A stretch of DNA of 64,000 bases from contig CP119311.1 in the NCBI GenBank assembly GCA_029202545.1, forward strand, positions 4,960,001 through 5,024,000. Direction: 5' to 3'. The notes beneath the pieces were generated by a model that was not told where the DNA came from, ran no database searches, and saw nothing but the letters and a program-made list of their open reading frames with translations. The translations under genes were made by a program, and so were the position numbers. Numbering within the stretch: position 1 is the first letter of the stretch; each line of letters opens with the position of its first letter. This DNA comes from Candidatus Pseudobacter hemicellulosilyticus (GTDB lineage: Bacteria; Bacteroidota; Bacteroidia; Chitinophagales; Chitinophagaceae). Below are positions 44,139 to 56,100 of this stretch, in pieces.

Positions 44139-45266
44139 ATGTTTAAACAATGGATCATTTTCAGTTTACTGTTCATAGGGTTGGCCACCGGTACCCGGGC
44201 GCAGGTCAGTTTAACCCTCCAGGTTCCGCCCATGGGCGTCTTTGTCAAGAACCAGCTCTGGAATATGCTGCTGGCCAATGGCGGCAGCACACGCATCATC
44301 CGCGTTAGTCTTGTATTGCTGGACGTAAAGACCAACCAGCCGTTATTATCCGCCATCTCCGGGCCTATCACCCTGAACAACGGCTCAAGGCTATTGCAGG
44401 GCAAGGACTTTGAACCGGTTCACTATGAGTACAGCTCCCAGGCTACCCTGACCAGCCTGGACCAGCAGGGGCTGCTGCCGGTGGGCAGTTATCAGGCCTG
44501 TTATACCATACTGGATGCGCAGAAGACCAATATGCCGCTGGCAGAGAACTGTATCCTCCTGAATGTGGATCCCCTGAGTCCTCCGTTGCTGAATACACCT
44601 GAAGATGGCAGTTCGCTGCTGACCGCCTATCCGCAATTCACCTGGCTGCCACCGGCGCCACTGGCCCTGTTCTCCGATCCGGCCTATGAACTGCTGGTAG
44701 TGGAAGTACTTCCCGGACAGGCGCCTGCGGAAGCCATCCAGCAGAATGTGCCCGTGTATAGCAGCGGCCGTATCCGCTACCTGTATAGCCAGTATCCTGC
44801 TTCCAGGATGGCGCTGGATACGGCCAGGACCTATGCCTGGCGCATTGTTGCGCTGAATGGGTTCCAGGCTGTAAGCCTCAGTGAGACCTGGACCTTCCGG
44901 GTAGCAGGCAACCACCCTGCAAAGAGCAATCAGTCGTCCGACAGCTATATAGAATTAAAAAGAAATGAAGATGCCTTTATTGCCAGTGCGGGTGATCAGT
45001 TGAAGCTGTCCTGGGACAATGCCGCCGGCAACAAGATCATCCGCTATACCATCAGCAGCCTGGAAGATGCCGGCAACCCCGTAGTACAGGAAGGTGAACT
45101 GACGGTGAAGCAGGGACACAACAGGATACCACTGACCCTGCAGCGAAAAAAATTCAGTCGCAATAAAGTATACCTATTCCGATTCAGGGATGAGCGCAAT
45201 GAATGGTGGAGCGTAAAATTCACCTGGACACCCACACCCATTGACATCCTGCCCGCCAGGCCTTAA
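44139..45266 (+). CDS. Secreted TANFOR/FN3-like protein (375 aa)
   Basis: The ATG at 44139 gives a signal peptide (WIIFSLLFIGLATGTRAQ); a longer frame starts at 43983 inside the previous gene. Residues ~25-150 (FVKNQLWNMLLANGG...LPVGSYQACYTIL) match what I know of the TANFOR domain of Bacteroidota. The rest is Ig/FN3-like (LNTPEDGSSL, PQFTWLPPAPLALFS). No catalytic motif is seen. The gene follows the beta-barrel gene by 11 bases and precedes the first giant gene by 21 bases, so the four probably form one operon. I expect a structural, surface or linker role in the Rhs assembly. Confidence 0.68.
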   Translation: MFKQWIIFSLLFIGLATGTRAQVSLTLQVPPMGVFVKNQLWNMLLANGGSTRIIRVSLVLLDVKTNQPLLSAISGPITLNNGSRLLQGKDFEPVHYEYSSQATLTSLDQQGLLPVGSYQACYTILDAQKTNMPLAENCILLNVDPLSPPLLNTPEDGSSLLTAYPQFTWLPPAPLALFSDPAYELLVVEVLPGQAPAEAIQQNVPVYSSGRIRYLYSQYPASRMALDTARTYAWRIVALNGFQAVSLSETWTFRVAGNHPAKSNQSSDSYIELKRNEDAFIASAGDQLKLSWDNAAGNKIIRYTISSLEDAGNPVVQEGELTVKQGHNRIPLTLQRKKFSRNKVYLFRFRDERNEWWSVKFTWTPTPIDILPARP

Positions 45267-45287
45267 TCCCCCAAAACCAGATCCAGC

Positions 45288-48200
45288 ATGTTATTCTCTT
45301 TAGCATTCAAATACAGGAAACAGACTGCCTCCCTGATGACCGGCTTACTCAGCTTTCAGCTGCTCATTGCTGAAAGGGTAGGCGCCAACCCGCGTCCGCT
45401 GCCCCTGAAATGGCCGGCGCCACTGGCTTTCGGCATTTTGCCCCCGGCGCCTGTGGTAGCCCCGCCCAATCCCGGCCCCCGGATACTGTCAGCGGATGAA
45501 CCCGTAGCAGCCACTACTGCCAGCCCGGACAAAACCGATATTGGCGGACCGGGCCAGCCGGAATCCTCCTCCTTTCAATCGGTGAATGCCAACAATATGG
45601 TGGATCTCTTCAGCGGGGATTTTTCTTACAATATCCCATTGCTGGACGTTGGCGGCTATCCTGTCAACATCGCCTATCACAGCGGCATTTCCATGGATGA
45701 GGAAGCCAGCTGGGTAGGCCTCGGCTGGAATATCAATCCGGGCAGCATTACGCGGAATATGCGTGGGGTGCCCGATGATTTTAATGGTGGGGCGGACACT
45801 ATCCGGAAGGTGAGCCACCTGAAACCGAATAACAGCTGGGGTGTAACGGTTGGCGGGAATGCCGAAGTGCAGGGGTTGCCGATAATAGAAGCGGGCGCCA
45901 GCCTGGGCGTATTCCATAGTACCTATACAGGCTGGGGACTGGAAACAGCGCTGAATGCATCCATTAACGGCGGCGATAAATCCAAAGGTCCGTTATCCGG
46001 CGGACTGTCCTTTACCAATAACTCCCAGAATGGGTTTACCATAGCACCCAACCTCTCTTTGAAATACAAGGTCATGGATGAATCCAATACCGGCGGCGCC
46101 GCCTTCGGTATGCAACTGGCAGCTCCCTACAACACCCGCAGCGGCCTGAAAGAGATCAGCCTGGGAATGAATGCCAGTGTGCTGGCCCGCAATTCAGAAA
46201 AGAACAAGTCTGGTAGCGGCAATTTCTTTTCAGGCGGTCAGTCATTTGCCTGGCCTTCCTATACGCCGTCCATCTCCATGCCCATGACCAATTTCAATTT
46301 CAGTTTTACGGCAAAGACCGGCGCCGCTTTATTTGGCTTCCACCCCAATATTTATATCAGCGGCTATTACGGCTCGGAATATATTGCCGGCGCCGATACC
46401 AGTCTGCTCATGCCTGTTTTTGGTTACCTCAACCTCCAGCAGATGGGCAGTAACTGGGCAGCCCTGACCGACTACAACCGGGAAAAAGAGATCGCCTACC
46501 GGGAAAAACCCGAAGTACCGCATATAGCAGTGCCCGGTTACACCTACGATGTTTTTTCTGTATCCGGCGAAGGGACCGGTGGCAGCTTCAGGGCTTACCG
46601 GGGAGATATCGGTTTTGTGGCCGACCATTACAACCGCAGCAAGACCATCACCGGTGGCGCCAGCGTTGACCTCGGCGGCGGTAACCTGGCGCATGCCGGG
46701 GGCGATATGAACGCCAACTATTCCATCACACAGGCTGGTCCCTGGCTATCGGAAAACCCGTTGGCCAAAACCCTGGCCTTCCGGCAACAGCAGGGACTGT
46801 TTGAAGCGGCCTATTTCCGCAATCCCGGTGAAAAGACAATCAACTCCACCGCATTCTATGATGCTATCGGCGGGGACGATGTGGTAGCGCCGGCACTCTA
46901 CCAGGCCAATGCCAGCAGCCCCGGCATCCGCACCACCAACCAGCTGGTGCGCTACAAAAACAAAAAGGAAGTGGGCAGGGTCAACCTCACCAATGACAAC
47001 GTGGTGAGGAACACGCGGGACAAGCGCGCACAGGTGATATCCTACCTCACCGCCGGTGAAGCCGCTATAGTAGGCCATACCAAACAGATTGAACGTTATG
47101 AAGTGAACCAGTTCTGGCTGCGGGACTGTATTGACAATACACCCGAAGATGCCGTTGGTAAAGGCACCGGCCTCATGGCACACTATTATACCAATAAGGA
47201 ATGCAGCGGAACCCCTGTCAGGACCAGACAGGTAGACGAGCTTTATTTCAACGCCGGGAAATCGAATTCTCCGTTATGGTATGATAATAACTGGATAGAT
47301 GAAAGTTTTCCGAGGGACAATTTCTCCGTCCGCTGGACAGGCAGGCTGCGGACGCCGGAAACAGGGACCTATACACTGGCATCCCGGTTTGACGACGGCA
47401 TGCGCATGTGGGTCAATGATTCACTGGTCATGGACTCCTGGAATAAACGCCCCGGCTGGGATAGCTGCAAGCTCAACTTCGTTGAAGGAAAACTGTACGA
47501 TATCAAAGTAGACTATTATGAGAATGCAGGTAATATCCGCATGAGCCTGGCCTGGCGGAAACCCAGTGATGTGAACATGAAATTTGAAGAGCATTTCCGG
47601 ATCCCGGGAGAATTCCTCTATCTCCATGACTTCAATGATACTGACCGCGTCAATGACGTGCTCACCCGGGAAGACAGGGTCAACAACTTCCGTAAATCCA
47701 ACCATATTTCCGAGATCACGGTACTGAACCCTGACGGCAGGAAATACCTATATGGCATCCCTGTATATAATATACGCCAGAAAGAGGTTAGCTTCAGCGT
47801 GGACGGCGGCAAAGGCAATGCAGAAAAGGGACTGGTGGCCTATAACAAAGGGAAAGACAATACCACCAGGAACAGTGAAGGTAAAGAAGGCTATTTCAGT
47901 AAAGAAGAGATCCCGGCCTATGCCCATACTTTCCTGTTGACCGGCCTTTTCTCCAACGACTATGTAGACCTTACCAATGACGGCATCACGGATGACGACC
48001 TCGGCGACGCCGTTAAATTCAATTATTCCAAAACCAGCGGCATAGCCAATCCCTTCCAGTGGCGGGCGCCTTATATCAAGGATAGCGCCAATTTCAATGA
48101 AGGACTGAAGACCTATGACCGGGACGACAGGGCCCATTATATCTCCGGCACCAAGGAAATGTGGTACCTCCATTCCATTGAATCCAAGACCATGATAGCC

Positions 48201-51200
48201 ACTTTCACCCTGCAACCCCGGGCGGACATGATGGAGATTGATGAGAACGGGAATAAATTCACCAATAACAAAGCACTCTGCCTGAAAAAAATTGATCTCT
48301 ATTCCAAAGCAGCGTTTTTGCAGCATGGAACAGCTTCCCGGCCTATCAAGACCGTCAACTTTGAATACAGCTATGAATTGTGCCGCGGCATCAACCGCCC
48401 GGTGAACGACTCCGGCAAACTGACCCTGAAAAAGGTCTGGTTCACCTACAACGGGAACGATAAAGGCCAGCAAAATCCCTACGTTTTTCATTACCACCAG
48501 AATAATCCCCGGTATGGCACCAATGCCTCCGACAAATGGGGTACCTATAAATCGCCCGCGCAGAATCCCGGCTATACCAGCACAAACAGGATCAGCAATG
48601 CAGACTATCCCTATGGTCTCCAGGACAGCAGCCTGGCGGCCACCAATGCAGGCGCCTGGATGCTGGACTCCATCAAGCTGCCATCCGGTGGACGCATCAA
48701 AGTAAAATACGAAAGTGACGATTACGGCTTTGTCCAGAACCGCAGAGCTGCCCAGCTGTTCAAGCTGGCAGGCTTTGGAACAGATACCTTAGGCGGCAAT
48801 AACAACCGACTCTATAATTCCTCGCACGACAACCTGTACATCTATGTAAAAGTGCCCATATCCGTCAGCAGCAAGCAGGAGTTGTATGCCCGCTACCTGG
48901 AAGATATTGGCAAGCTATATTTCAAATTATATGTAAAGATGCCTTCGGATATGTTCGGCAGTGGTTCGGAATACGTGCCCTGCTATGCAGATCCTGATAC
49001 AGACGCCCGTAACTGGTACGGTCAGCTGGACGGACAGACCATCTGGATAAAGGTCAAAGGAGTGAGCAAGGACGGGACCGGGGCCGGCTCATTCAGTCCC
49101 CTGGCCACTACCGCCCTGAACTACCTGCGCCTCAACCTGCCTTCCAAAGCCTATCCCGGCTCCGAGGTCAGTGATGATATGGGCTGGATAGATGGTGTGA
49201 AAGTGGTCCTCTCCATGTTCAGCAACATAGCCGTGCTGCTGAATGGTTTCAACAATTCAGCCAGGATGGTGGGATGGGCGTCCTCAGTGGATACCAGCCG
49301 CTCCTTTGTCAGGCTCAATGCGCCGGGCCTGAAAAAGCTCGGTGGCGGCCTACGGGTAAAGAGCATTTATATTTATGATTCCTGGAATGCCATGACCGGC
49401 AAAAAGGAATCTGTTTATGGCCAGCATTACCAGTACACCACTACCAGGAATATTAATGGGAAGCCCACTACCATCAGCAGTGGTGTAGCGGCCTGGGAGC
49501 CCTCTATCGGGGGCGATGAAAACCCTTTCCACCTACCCATTGAATACCTGAACCAGGCTTCCATGCTGGCGCCTGCCGCCGGTATGTATTCCGAGGAACC
49601 GCTGGCAGAATCTTTCTTTCCCGGTGCTTCAGTAGGCTATAGCAAAGTGCGGATGCGCACCGTGAATGCTACCAAAACAAGATCAGCCAACGGCTATACC
49701 GAATCTACTTTTTATACCAGCTATGATTTCCCCACTTTCTGGGATTGGTCCATGCTGGACAACAACAGCAAAAAAAGGTATAAACCTGCTATCAGCAACT
49801 TCCTCCGCATTGATGCCAAAAACTATCTCACCGTTTCACAGGGCTTCAAAGTGGAGCTGAACGATATGAACGGCAAACCCAGGACACAGGCTACCTACAG
49901 CGAAACCGACCCGGTCCATCCTATTTCCTACACGGAATATTTCTACAGGGTAGAGAACCAGTTTGCTACTGTAAAAACGCTCAAAAACACGGTGACAACC
50001 ATTGATCCGCAGGGCAGGATAGATACAGCCGCCACTATCGGTAAGAATGTGGAGCTGATGACTGATATGCGGGATCAGACCTCCACCTCTATAGGTGGTA
50101 ATATGAACGTGAACGTAGACCTTTTTACAGCCGGTGTATGGCCGGTGATCATCCCTTCGCTGATAAGCCTTTACCAGCAATCCACCAACCAGTTCCGGTC
50201 GGCCGCCATGACCAAGGTGATCTACCGCTTCGGTATCCTGGACAGTGTGGTCAGCATTGATAAGGGAAGCAGGATATCCACCGCCAACCTGTTATATGAC
50301 AGTGAGACCGGCGAACCGCTGCTGACCCGCACCCAGAACGAATTTGACGATCCCGTTTACCAGTTCACCATCCCTTCTCACTGGGCTTATGAGGGCATTG
50401 GGCCTGCCTATAAAAATATTGGCGCCCAGCTCAAAAATGTGAATATCTCGGCTGGAAAGATCACCTCTACGTTACCATATCCGGACAGCACTTATTTCAC
50501 TGCCGGTGATGAACTGCTGGTATACAGCAAACAAACCATCAGCACTGTTAATTGTCAGAACCAGTTTGCCAGTTTCCCCGAAGCGTACAAGCTCTGGGTC
50601 ATTGATACCAATATTGTCCGGGGCGGCGCACAGAAGCTGTTCCTGGTAGACCGCTTTGGAACACCCTTTACCGGGAACGATGTAGCCCTAAAGGTCATCC
50701 GCTCCGGCCGCAGGAACCAGGCAGGTGCGGTAGGCGGCCTGACAAGCCTGAAAAGTCCGCTGGTAAAAGACGCCTCGGGACAGTACAAACTGGTACTGGA
50801 CTCCAGCATCCATGTACTGGAAGCATCGGCCAGTGAGCTGGCACAATACTGGAAAGTGGCCGATAAAAAACGATCGGACCTGACCACCAACTGTGTGGTC
50901 ACCCCATTGGATAGCATCAGGGCTGCACAGGAGGCCTGCAACTGCCTCAGGCCTTTCTTCCAGTACCTGATCCAAAGTAATAAGCTCTATACTGAAAAAT
51001 ATGCCCATATCACAGTTGGCTCCCTGGTACAGCAGGCTATCAATGCAGGATACAATATCAACCTGTCGGACTGCCGCCTGTTGTCCAATAACGCCGACAA
51101 ACCCTTTTATGCACTCAACCTGAACCGTACCAGCTCCACTTACATGGCTTATATCGGAGACGCCATAGTGACCATGCAGAGCCGGTCCGGCCTGCCGCTC

Positions 51201-53168
51201 ACTTTCACAGAGCTGACCAGTGCGGCCTGCGGTGCTACGGGCGAAGTGATCTTTAAAAGGCCGGGCGTAGTGATCAGCCCGCCGGATACAATCACCATCC
51301 GCATCAAACCACAGGCTTCCGTAAGCCTGTTATCCAATACGCCGGGCTGCGCCCCCTACCAGGATACCACCGCCATAGTCCAGCAGAACATGGACAGGCT
51401 GCTGGTGGAAAACAACCTGGAAGTTGACGGAGCGCCCAGGAATGCAGCAGCGCTCCTGCAATTCGGCAGCCTGCAATACCTGCCTGCCAATGCACATATC
51501 CTTTCTGCACAGCTGCTGCTGAAGGCAGATCAGCGGGGTCATCTGCCGCCAGCCTATCCCAATGCTAACTCCACGCACCCGATAGATACCCTGAGCATAG
51601 CATTGACAGGGCCTTCAGGCTGGTTCCCGAATCAGCGGCTGGATACCTTATATAACCAGAGCTTCTTCAGCAGCTGGTACCGGACGGTAGGCCTCAGCAC
51701 ACCGTTCCAGGACCAGGCCATTGATATCAAAGATTACCTGACCGGTTACCTGGAAGGCGTTTATGCTTCTTCCAGCTTCATGCTCACACAGGGCTCCCGC
51801 AACCTGCAGGGCAGCTGGTCCACGGATTCCGCCGGCAGTAACGGCCAGCCAGGCTACCTGCAGGAAGGTTATGGTAACTATTATTCCACTTTCTATTCCC
51901 AGCGCTATACCGACTCCACCAAATGGCCGGTCATAGAAGTGACCTATGTAGCACCGGCCATACCGGTAGATACATTTGGCGCCCGGCTCGTTTACCATGG
52001 TACCGCGCAGTGTAAGCTGGTGGACGGTAAAAGCTGTTACAGCGCTATTACCGACACCACGGTCAATCCATACCTCTACGGTATCCTCGGTAATTTCAGA
52101 CCGGTGAAAAATTATGTGTATTACGGCAACCGGAAAGAGACAGACCCATTACAACCCACCAATATCCGCACACAGGGCAGGATAGATGATTTTGAATCCT
52201 TCTGGAAACTGCAGCAGAACCGCTGGAAGCCCACCTATGACAGCAGTCGCTGGGTTTGGAACAGCGAGGTATTGCTGTTCAATCGCAAAGGATTTGAACT
52301 GGAAAACAAAGATCCGCTGGGCCGTTACAATGCAGGACTGTATGGATATGGACAGGTGATGCCTGTAGCAGTGGTCCAGAACAGCCGGGTACGGGAAGCC
52401 ATGTATGAAGGATTTGAAGATTATGGTTTCAATATCAACTCCTGCGATACCGGCTGTACCGAAGAGCGCTCAGCAGATTTCTCTGCATTCCAGAATCAGT
52501 TCACCAGTGCGCAGGCGCATACAGGCCTGTACAGTCTCCGGGTGAACCAGGGTACAACCGCCAGCATCACGGTGAATATAACAGCAGCAACAGCAGAAAC
52601 ACCCATGTTATTAGCCAGTGCTACCACACCTGATCCATGCCAGGGCACCGCGCTTAAAGGCATCAATGCCTCAAAGAACACCCTCTTACCCTTATTCTCA
52701 CCTGTGGCCGGCAAACGCATACTGGTGAGCGGCTGGGTGAAAGAAGACGGTAATTGCGCCTGCGAAACCTATACCCGGAATTTCCTGATCCTGACCTTTA
52801 ACGGAGGCGCTACCACCAGTATCAGCATGAGACCCTCGGGTAATATAGTAGAAGGCTGGCAGCGGTACGAGGCACTGATAGATGTACCGGCCAACGCCAC
52901 ACAGCTGACCCTGACCATGACCGCTTCGGATATTGCCACTACTTATTTCGATGATATCCGGATCCATCCCTATCATGCACAGATGAAGTCTTACGTGTAC
53001 AATTCCGTTAACCTGCGGCTCATGGCGGAACTGGATGAGAACAACTATGCCACCTATTATGAATATGATGACGACGGCACCCTGGTGCGGATGAAAAAAG
53101 AGACGGAACGGGGCATCCTCACCATACGGGAAACACGCAGCGCACTGACCAAACCCTTAAACCCATAA
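45288..53168 (+). CDS. Giant SpvB/Rhs-type protein with PA14 domain (2626 aa)
   Basis: The N-terminus is a signal peptide. Residues ~90-170 carry an SpvB/Tc-toxin-like opening (NMVDLFSGDFSYNIPLLDVG, HSGISMDEEASWVGLGWNI). A PA14 domain lies at about 628-765 (MAHYYTN...SVRWTGRL, GTYTLASRFDDGMRMWVND). A DNRLRE-like segment at ~2050-2220 includes NAHILSAQLLLKAD. A jelly-roll-like carbohydrate-binding domain (~2350-2560) includes GKRILVSGWVKED and YFDDIRIHPYH. The C-terminus has YD-repeat-like LRLMAELDENNYATYYEYDD. There is no C-terminal toxin, so it appears to be the B-like half of a split Rhs/Tc structure. The next gene starts nine bases after the stop. Confidence 0.85.
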   Translation: MLFSLAFKYRKQTASLMTGLLSFQLLIAERVGANPRPLPLKWPAPLAFGILPPAPVVAPPNPGPRILSADEPVAATTASPDKTDIGGPGQPESSSFQSVNANNMVDLFSGDFSYNIPLLDVGGYPVNIAYHSGISMDEEASWVGLGWNINPGSITRNMRGVPDDFNGGADTIRKVSHLKPNNSWGVTVGGNAEVQGLPIIEAGASLGVFHSTYTGWGLETALNASINGGDKSKGPLSGGLSFTNNSQNGFTIAPNLSLKYKVMDESNTGGAAFGMQLAAPYNTRSGLKEISLGMNASVLARNSEKNKSGSGNFFSGGQSFAWPSYTPSISMPMTNFNFSFTAKTGAALFGFHPNIYISGYYGSEYIAGADTSLLMPVFGYLNLQQMGSNWAALTDYNREKEIAYREKPEVPHIAVPGYTYDVFSVSGEGTGGSFRAYRGDIGFVADHYNRSKTITGGASVDLGGGNLAHAGGDMNANYSITQAGPWLSENPLAKTLAFRQQQGLFEAAYFRNPGEKTINSTAFYDAIGGDDVVAPALYQANASSPGIRTTNQLVRYKNKKEVGRVNLTNDNVVRNTRDKRAQVISYLTAGEAAIVGHTKQIERYEVNQFWLRDCIDNTPEDAVGKGTGLMAHYYTNKECSGTPVRTRQVDELYFNAGKSNSPLWYDNNWIDESFPRDNFSVRWTGRLRTPETGTYTLASRFDDGMRMWVNDSLVMDSWNKRPGWDSCKLNFVEGKLYDIKVDYYENAGNIRMSLAWRKPSDVNMKFEEHFRIPGEFLYLHDFNDTDRVNDVLTREDRVNNFRKSNHISEITVLNPDGRKYLYGIPVYNIRQKEVSFSVDGGKGNAEKGLVAYNKGKDNTTRNSEGKEGYFSKEEIPAYAHTFLLTGLFSNDYVDLTNDGITDDDLGDAVKFNYSKTSGIANPFQWRAPYIKDSANFNEGLKTYDRDDRAHYISGTKEMWYLHSIESKTMIATFTLQPRADMMEIDENGNKFTNNKALCLKKIDLYSKAAFLQHGTASRPIKTVNFEYSYELCRGINRPVNDSGKLTLKKVWFTYNGNDKGQQNPYVFHYHQNNPRYGTNASDKWGTYKSPAQNPGYTSTNRISNADYPYGLQDSSLAATNAGAWMLDSIKLPSGGRIKVKYESDDYGFVQNRRAAQLFKLAGFGTDTLGGNNNRLYNSSHDNLYIYVKVPISVSSKQELYARYLEDIGKLYFKLYVKMPSDMFGSGSEYVPCYADPDTDARNWYGQLDGQTIWIKVKGVSKDGTGAGSFSPLATTALNYLRLNLPSKAYPGSEVSDDMGWIDGVKVVLSMFSNIAVLLNGFNNSARMVGWASSVDTSRSFVRLNAPGLKKLGGGLRVKSIYIYDSWNAMTGKKESVYGQHYQYTTTRNINGKPTTISSGVAAWEPSIGGDENPFHLPIEYLNQASMLAPAAGMYSEEPLAESFFPGASVGYSKVRMRTVNATKTRSANGYTESTFYTSYDFPTFWDWSMLDNNSKKRYKPAISNFLRIDAKNYLTVSQGFKVELNDMNGKPRTQATYSETDPVHPISYTEYFYRVENQFATVKTLKNTVTTIDPQGRIDTAATIGKNVELMTDMRDQTSTSIGGNMNVNVDLFTAGVWPVIIPSLISLYQQSTNQFRSAAMTKVIYRFGILDSVVSIDKGSRISTANLLYDSETGEPLLTRTQNEFDDPVYQFTIPSHWAYEGIGPAYKNIGAQLKNVNISAGKITSTLPYPDSTYFTAGDELLVYSKQTISTVNCQNQFASFPEAYKLWVIDTNIVRGGAQKLFLVDRFGTPFTGNDVALKVIRSGRRNQAGAVGGLTSLKSPLVKDASGQYKLVLDSSIHVLEASASELAQYWKVADKKRSDLTTNCVVTPLDSIRAAQEACNCLRPFFQYLIQSNKLYTEKYAHITVGSLVQQAINAGYNINLSDCRLLSNNADKPFYALNLNRTSSTYMAYIGDAIVTMQSRSGLPLTFTELTSAACGATGEVIFKRPGVVISPPDTITIRIKPQASVSLLSNTPGCAPYQDTTAIVQQNMDRLLVENNLEVDGAPRNAAALLQFGSLQYLPANAHILSAQLLLKADQRGHLPPAYPNANSTHPIDTLSIALTGPSGWFPNQRLDTLYNQSFFSSWYRTVGLSTPFQDQAIDIKDYLTGYLEGVYASSSFMLTQGSRNLQGSWSTDSAGSNGQPGYLQEGYGNYYSTFYSQRYTDSTKWPVIEVTYVAPAIPVDTFGARLVYHGTAQCKLVDGKSCYSAITDTTVNPYLYGILGNFRPVKNYVYYGNRKETDPLQPTNIRTQGRIDDFESFWKLQQNRWKPTYDSSRWVWNSEVLLFNRKGFELENKDPLGRYNAGLYGYGQVMPVAVVQNSRVREAMYEGFEDYGFNINSCDTGCTEERSADFSAFQNQFTSAQAHTGLYSLRVNQGTTASITVNITAATAETPMLLASATTPDPCQGTALKGINASKNTLLPLFSPVAGKRILVSGWVKEDGNCACETYTRNFLILTFNGGATTSISMRPSGNIVEGWQRYEALIDVPANATQLTLTMTASDIATTYFDDIRIHPYHAQMKSYVYNSVNLRLMAELDENNYATYYEYDDDGTLVRMKKETERGILTIRETRSALTKPLNP

Positions 53169-53177
53169 TCCTGCACC

Positions 53178-56100
53178 ATGCCACTATTTGCAATACATCG
53201 TTTTTGTAAGTTGTTGTTCCTGGCAGCCGCATTGCTGACAGGCTATCGTAGTACGGCCAATGAAGGGGGAGGTATAGTAGCGCGGGCAGTCCTGGATGGA
53301 AGTCTGAACCAGGTGAAAACGGATTCTTCCAGGACCGTGGAAGATTCTGCCTTTTTCAATTATGGCAGCTCAGGTTACCTGGATACCGCCTATAAGGTCA
53401 ATAACCTGGTTACCCTGAAGATCAATGAAGCCACAGACTGGTGGCTCAAAACGGATTTTACCGTAACCGTCAAGCTGCGGATCATTTATTCCAATGGTAC
53501 CAGCACGGATTCTATCACCCGCGACTTCACCATCAATTATGACTCGGTGAATGCCTATAACAGCCGCAGCAGCTTTGTCTTCAGCGGCGGGCGCAGGGTG
53601 ACCGTAAAGATCATTTCCATCAGCAGCAATGTCAGCAGCTGGGATGTCAGCAGGGTGCTGCTGGTAGAAAACCAGCTGACCGCCAAACCGGCCTTCATCT
53701 TCTCCTGCACCAATACAGTGACCAGCATCACGGTTCATCCTCCCACCGTTCCCAATCCTGATGAGTTACTGGTCAGCTGGACCAATGTGCGGGGAGCGGA
53801 TGCCTACGACCTGGAATGGACCTATATTGATTCCACAGCCCTCGGAAGGTATAACCCGAACAGCAATAGATCCGGCCTGTTCCTCCACAACGCCAGCCGG
53901 ATCACCACTACAGGCAATTCCTACAGCATTCCCTTATTGTATGATAATGGCGGGGCATTGTATGTCCGGGTCCGCCCTATAAAGCAGGGCGCCCGTAATT
54001 CCGTGATACCCGCTATCTGGAGTACCGATGCCGGCACTGCCGTGATGGGTAGCTTTGGTTTTTATGGTCATGAACGGCCGTTAAACTGGCAATCCACTAT
54101 TTCCTTTGCTGAAGAAGGAAAGCGCAAAGTGGTGGTCCAGTATTTTGACGGCGGTCTGAAAGGACGGCAAACCGTCACCAAGGACAATACAACCCAACGT
54201 ACGGTGGTGGCGGAGAATTATTATGATTACCAGGGCAGGCCCACTATCCAGGTGATGCCGGCCCCCAGCCTGAGCAATATTGTTCAATACACGGCCAGCT
54301 TTAATGTTGGCATCAATGGCACGGAATACAGCGCCTCCAGTTTTGACACGCTCTATTCAGCAGATCAGTTCTGCAATGCGCATGCGGACAGCCTCAGCAA
54401 TATTTCCGGTGCGGCCAATTATTATTCTCCCAATAATCCATTGAAAGGGGAGGGGATGAACCAGTTCATTCCTGATGCAGAAAATTACCCCTTCACTGAA
54501 ACCGAGTATCTGCCGGACAATACCGGCCGGATCAGCCGCCAGGGCGGGGTAGGGAAGAACTACCAGCTGGGCAGCGGCCATGAAACAAAATATTATTATG
54601 GCACTCCCGACCAGGCGGAACTGGACGCCCTGTTTGGAACGGAAGTTGGCAACCGCTCGCATTATTTCAAGAATATGATCCGGGACGCCAATGGCCAGTA
54701 CAGTGTCAGCTATATAGATATGCGGGGCCGTACCATCGCCACAGCGCTGGCCGGGAATACACCCGCAGGTATGGATGCGCTGCCATCCAATATTGGCAGT
54801 ATGATTACAGAGACCCTGTCGGATTCCGGCAGCGTTATCCTTGACGACCTGTCCATGATCAGCCAGAAATCCATGCTGGTGCCCATGGCGGATACTTTCC
54901 ATTTCAATTATTTGCTGGACCCTGCGGCATTGGGAGATACCAATTGCCAGTCGCTCCCTGTGTGTTATTCCTGCCGGTACGATCTGCAGATCACCATTAC
55001 CGACAACTGCAATAACCAGACGCTGCCCGGTGGCAAAGCATTTGACACCCTTGTCCGGAATTTCCAGTTCTCCAGTCTCTCCGCCGATTGCGGGCAACCC
55101 AACCTGCCCATGCAGCTGTCTTTCCCCCTGTACCTTTCCGAAGGCAGCTACCTGATCACCAAGAAGCTGAGCATTAATAAGGATGCGTATTTCTATTACC
55201 GGGATAGCGTATACCTGCCGGGCAATACCTGCGTGTCCATGCAGCAATACCTGGAGGAACAACGCACACTGGTGGCATTGTCCAACCCAACCTGCGTCAC
55301 CACCTGCACCGAATGCAAGGAAAGCGTAGGCACGCTGACTGCATTCAGGAACTCGTTCATGGAGCAAAGCGGTTTGTCGCCCGCGGACACGGCGGCTTTC
55401 CGGAACGATATCAATACCGCCTATAAGAACGCCATGAGCGCCTGCAATAAACTTTGCGGCGACTCCCTGTCTGTCGGCGCCGATCTCCGCAGCATGATGC
55501 TGCAGGATATGACACCGCCCTATGGACAGTATGCAGACACCAACAGGGTCAAAGGCGATAAATACTCTATCTTTTTTGAAAGGCCCACTGGTGTGGAGGA
55601 TAACAACCATCCACCCGTTTATAAGTTAGATGAGGTAATATACCAGGATGCAAGCGGATACCAGGACAGTGTATACAACCTGGAAAGCGACAGGATGATA
55701 TTGCCCAATCAGCTTACCATGAGCCAGTTCACCCAGAACTTCCGTGGCTCCTGGGCAGAAGCGCTGTTGCCTTACCACCCGGAGTACTGCAAATTGCAGG
55801 CGCTGGAAGCCAACAGACCCGCTATCTGGTGGAACCAGGAGATGGAAGCTGTGCAAACCTTCCGGGAAGCCAGGGACAAAGGTTACCTGAACCCATCCGC
55901 CAACAGTAATTATCCTTTCCCGGCCAATGCGGCGTTTGCAGATCCGCAGGCCGCAGTGGGCGCTGCCTGGAGAGGATACATAGAAGACAGGATACTCAAC
56001 TACCTGCCGGCGGCCGGCGGCAACCCCACCCTGAACATGTGGGCCATGGCCTGCATTATGACCAAATGTGAAGCCGCCGATCCCAGCTGCATCAGCTTTT

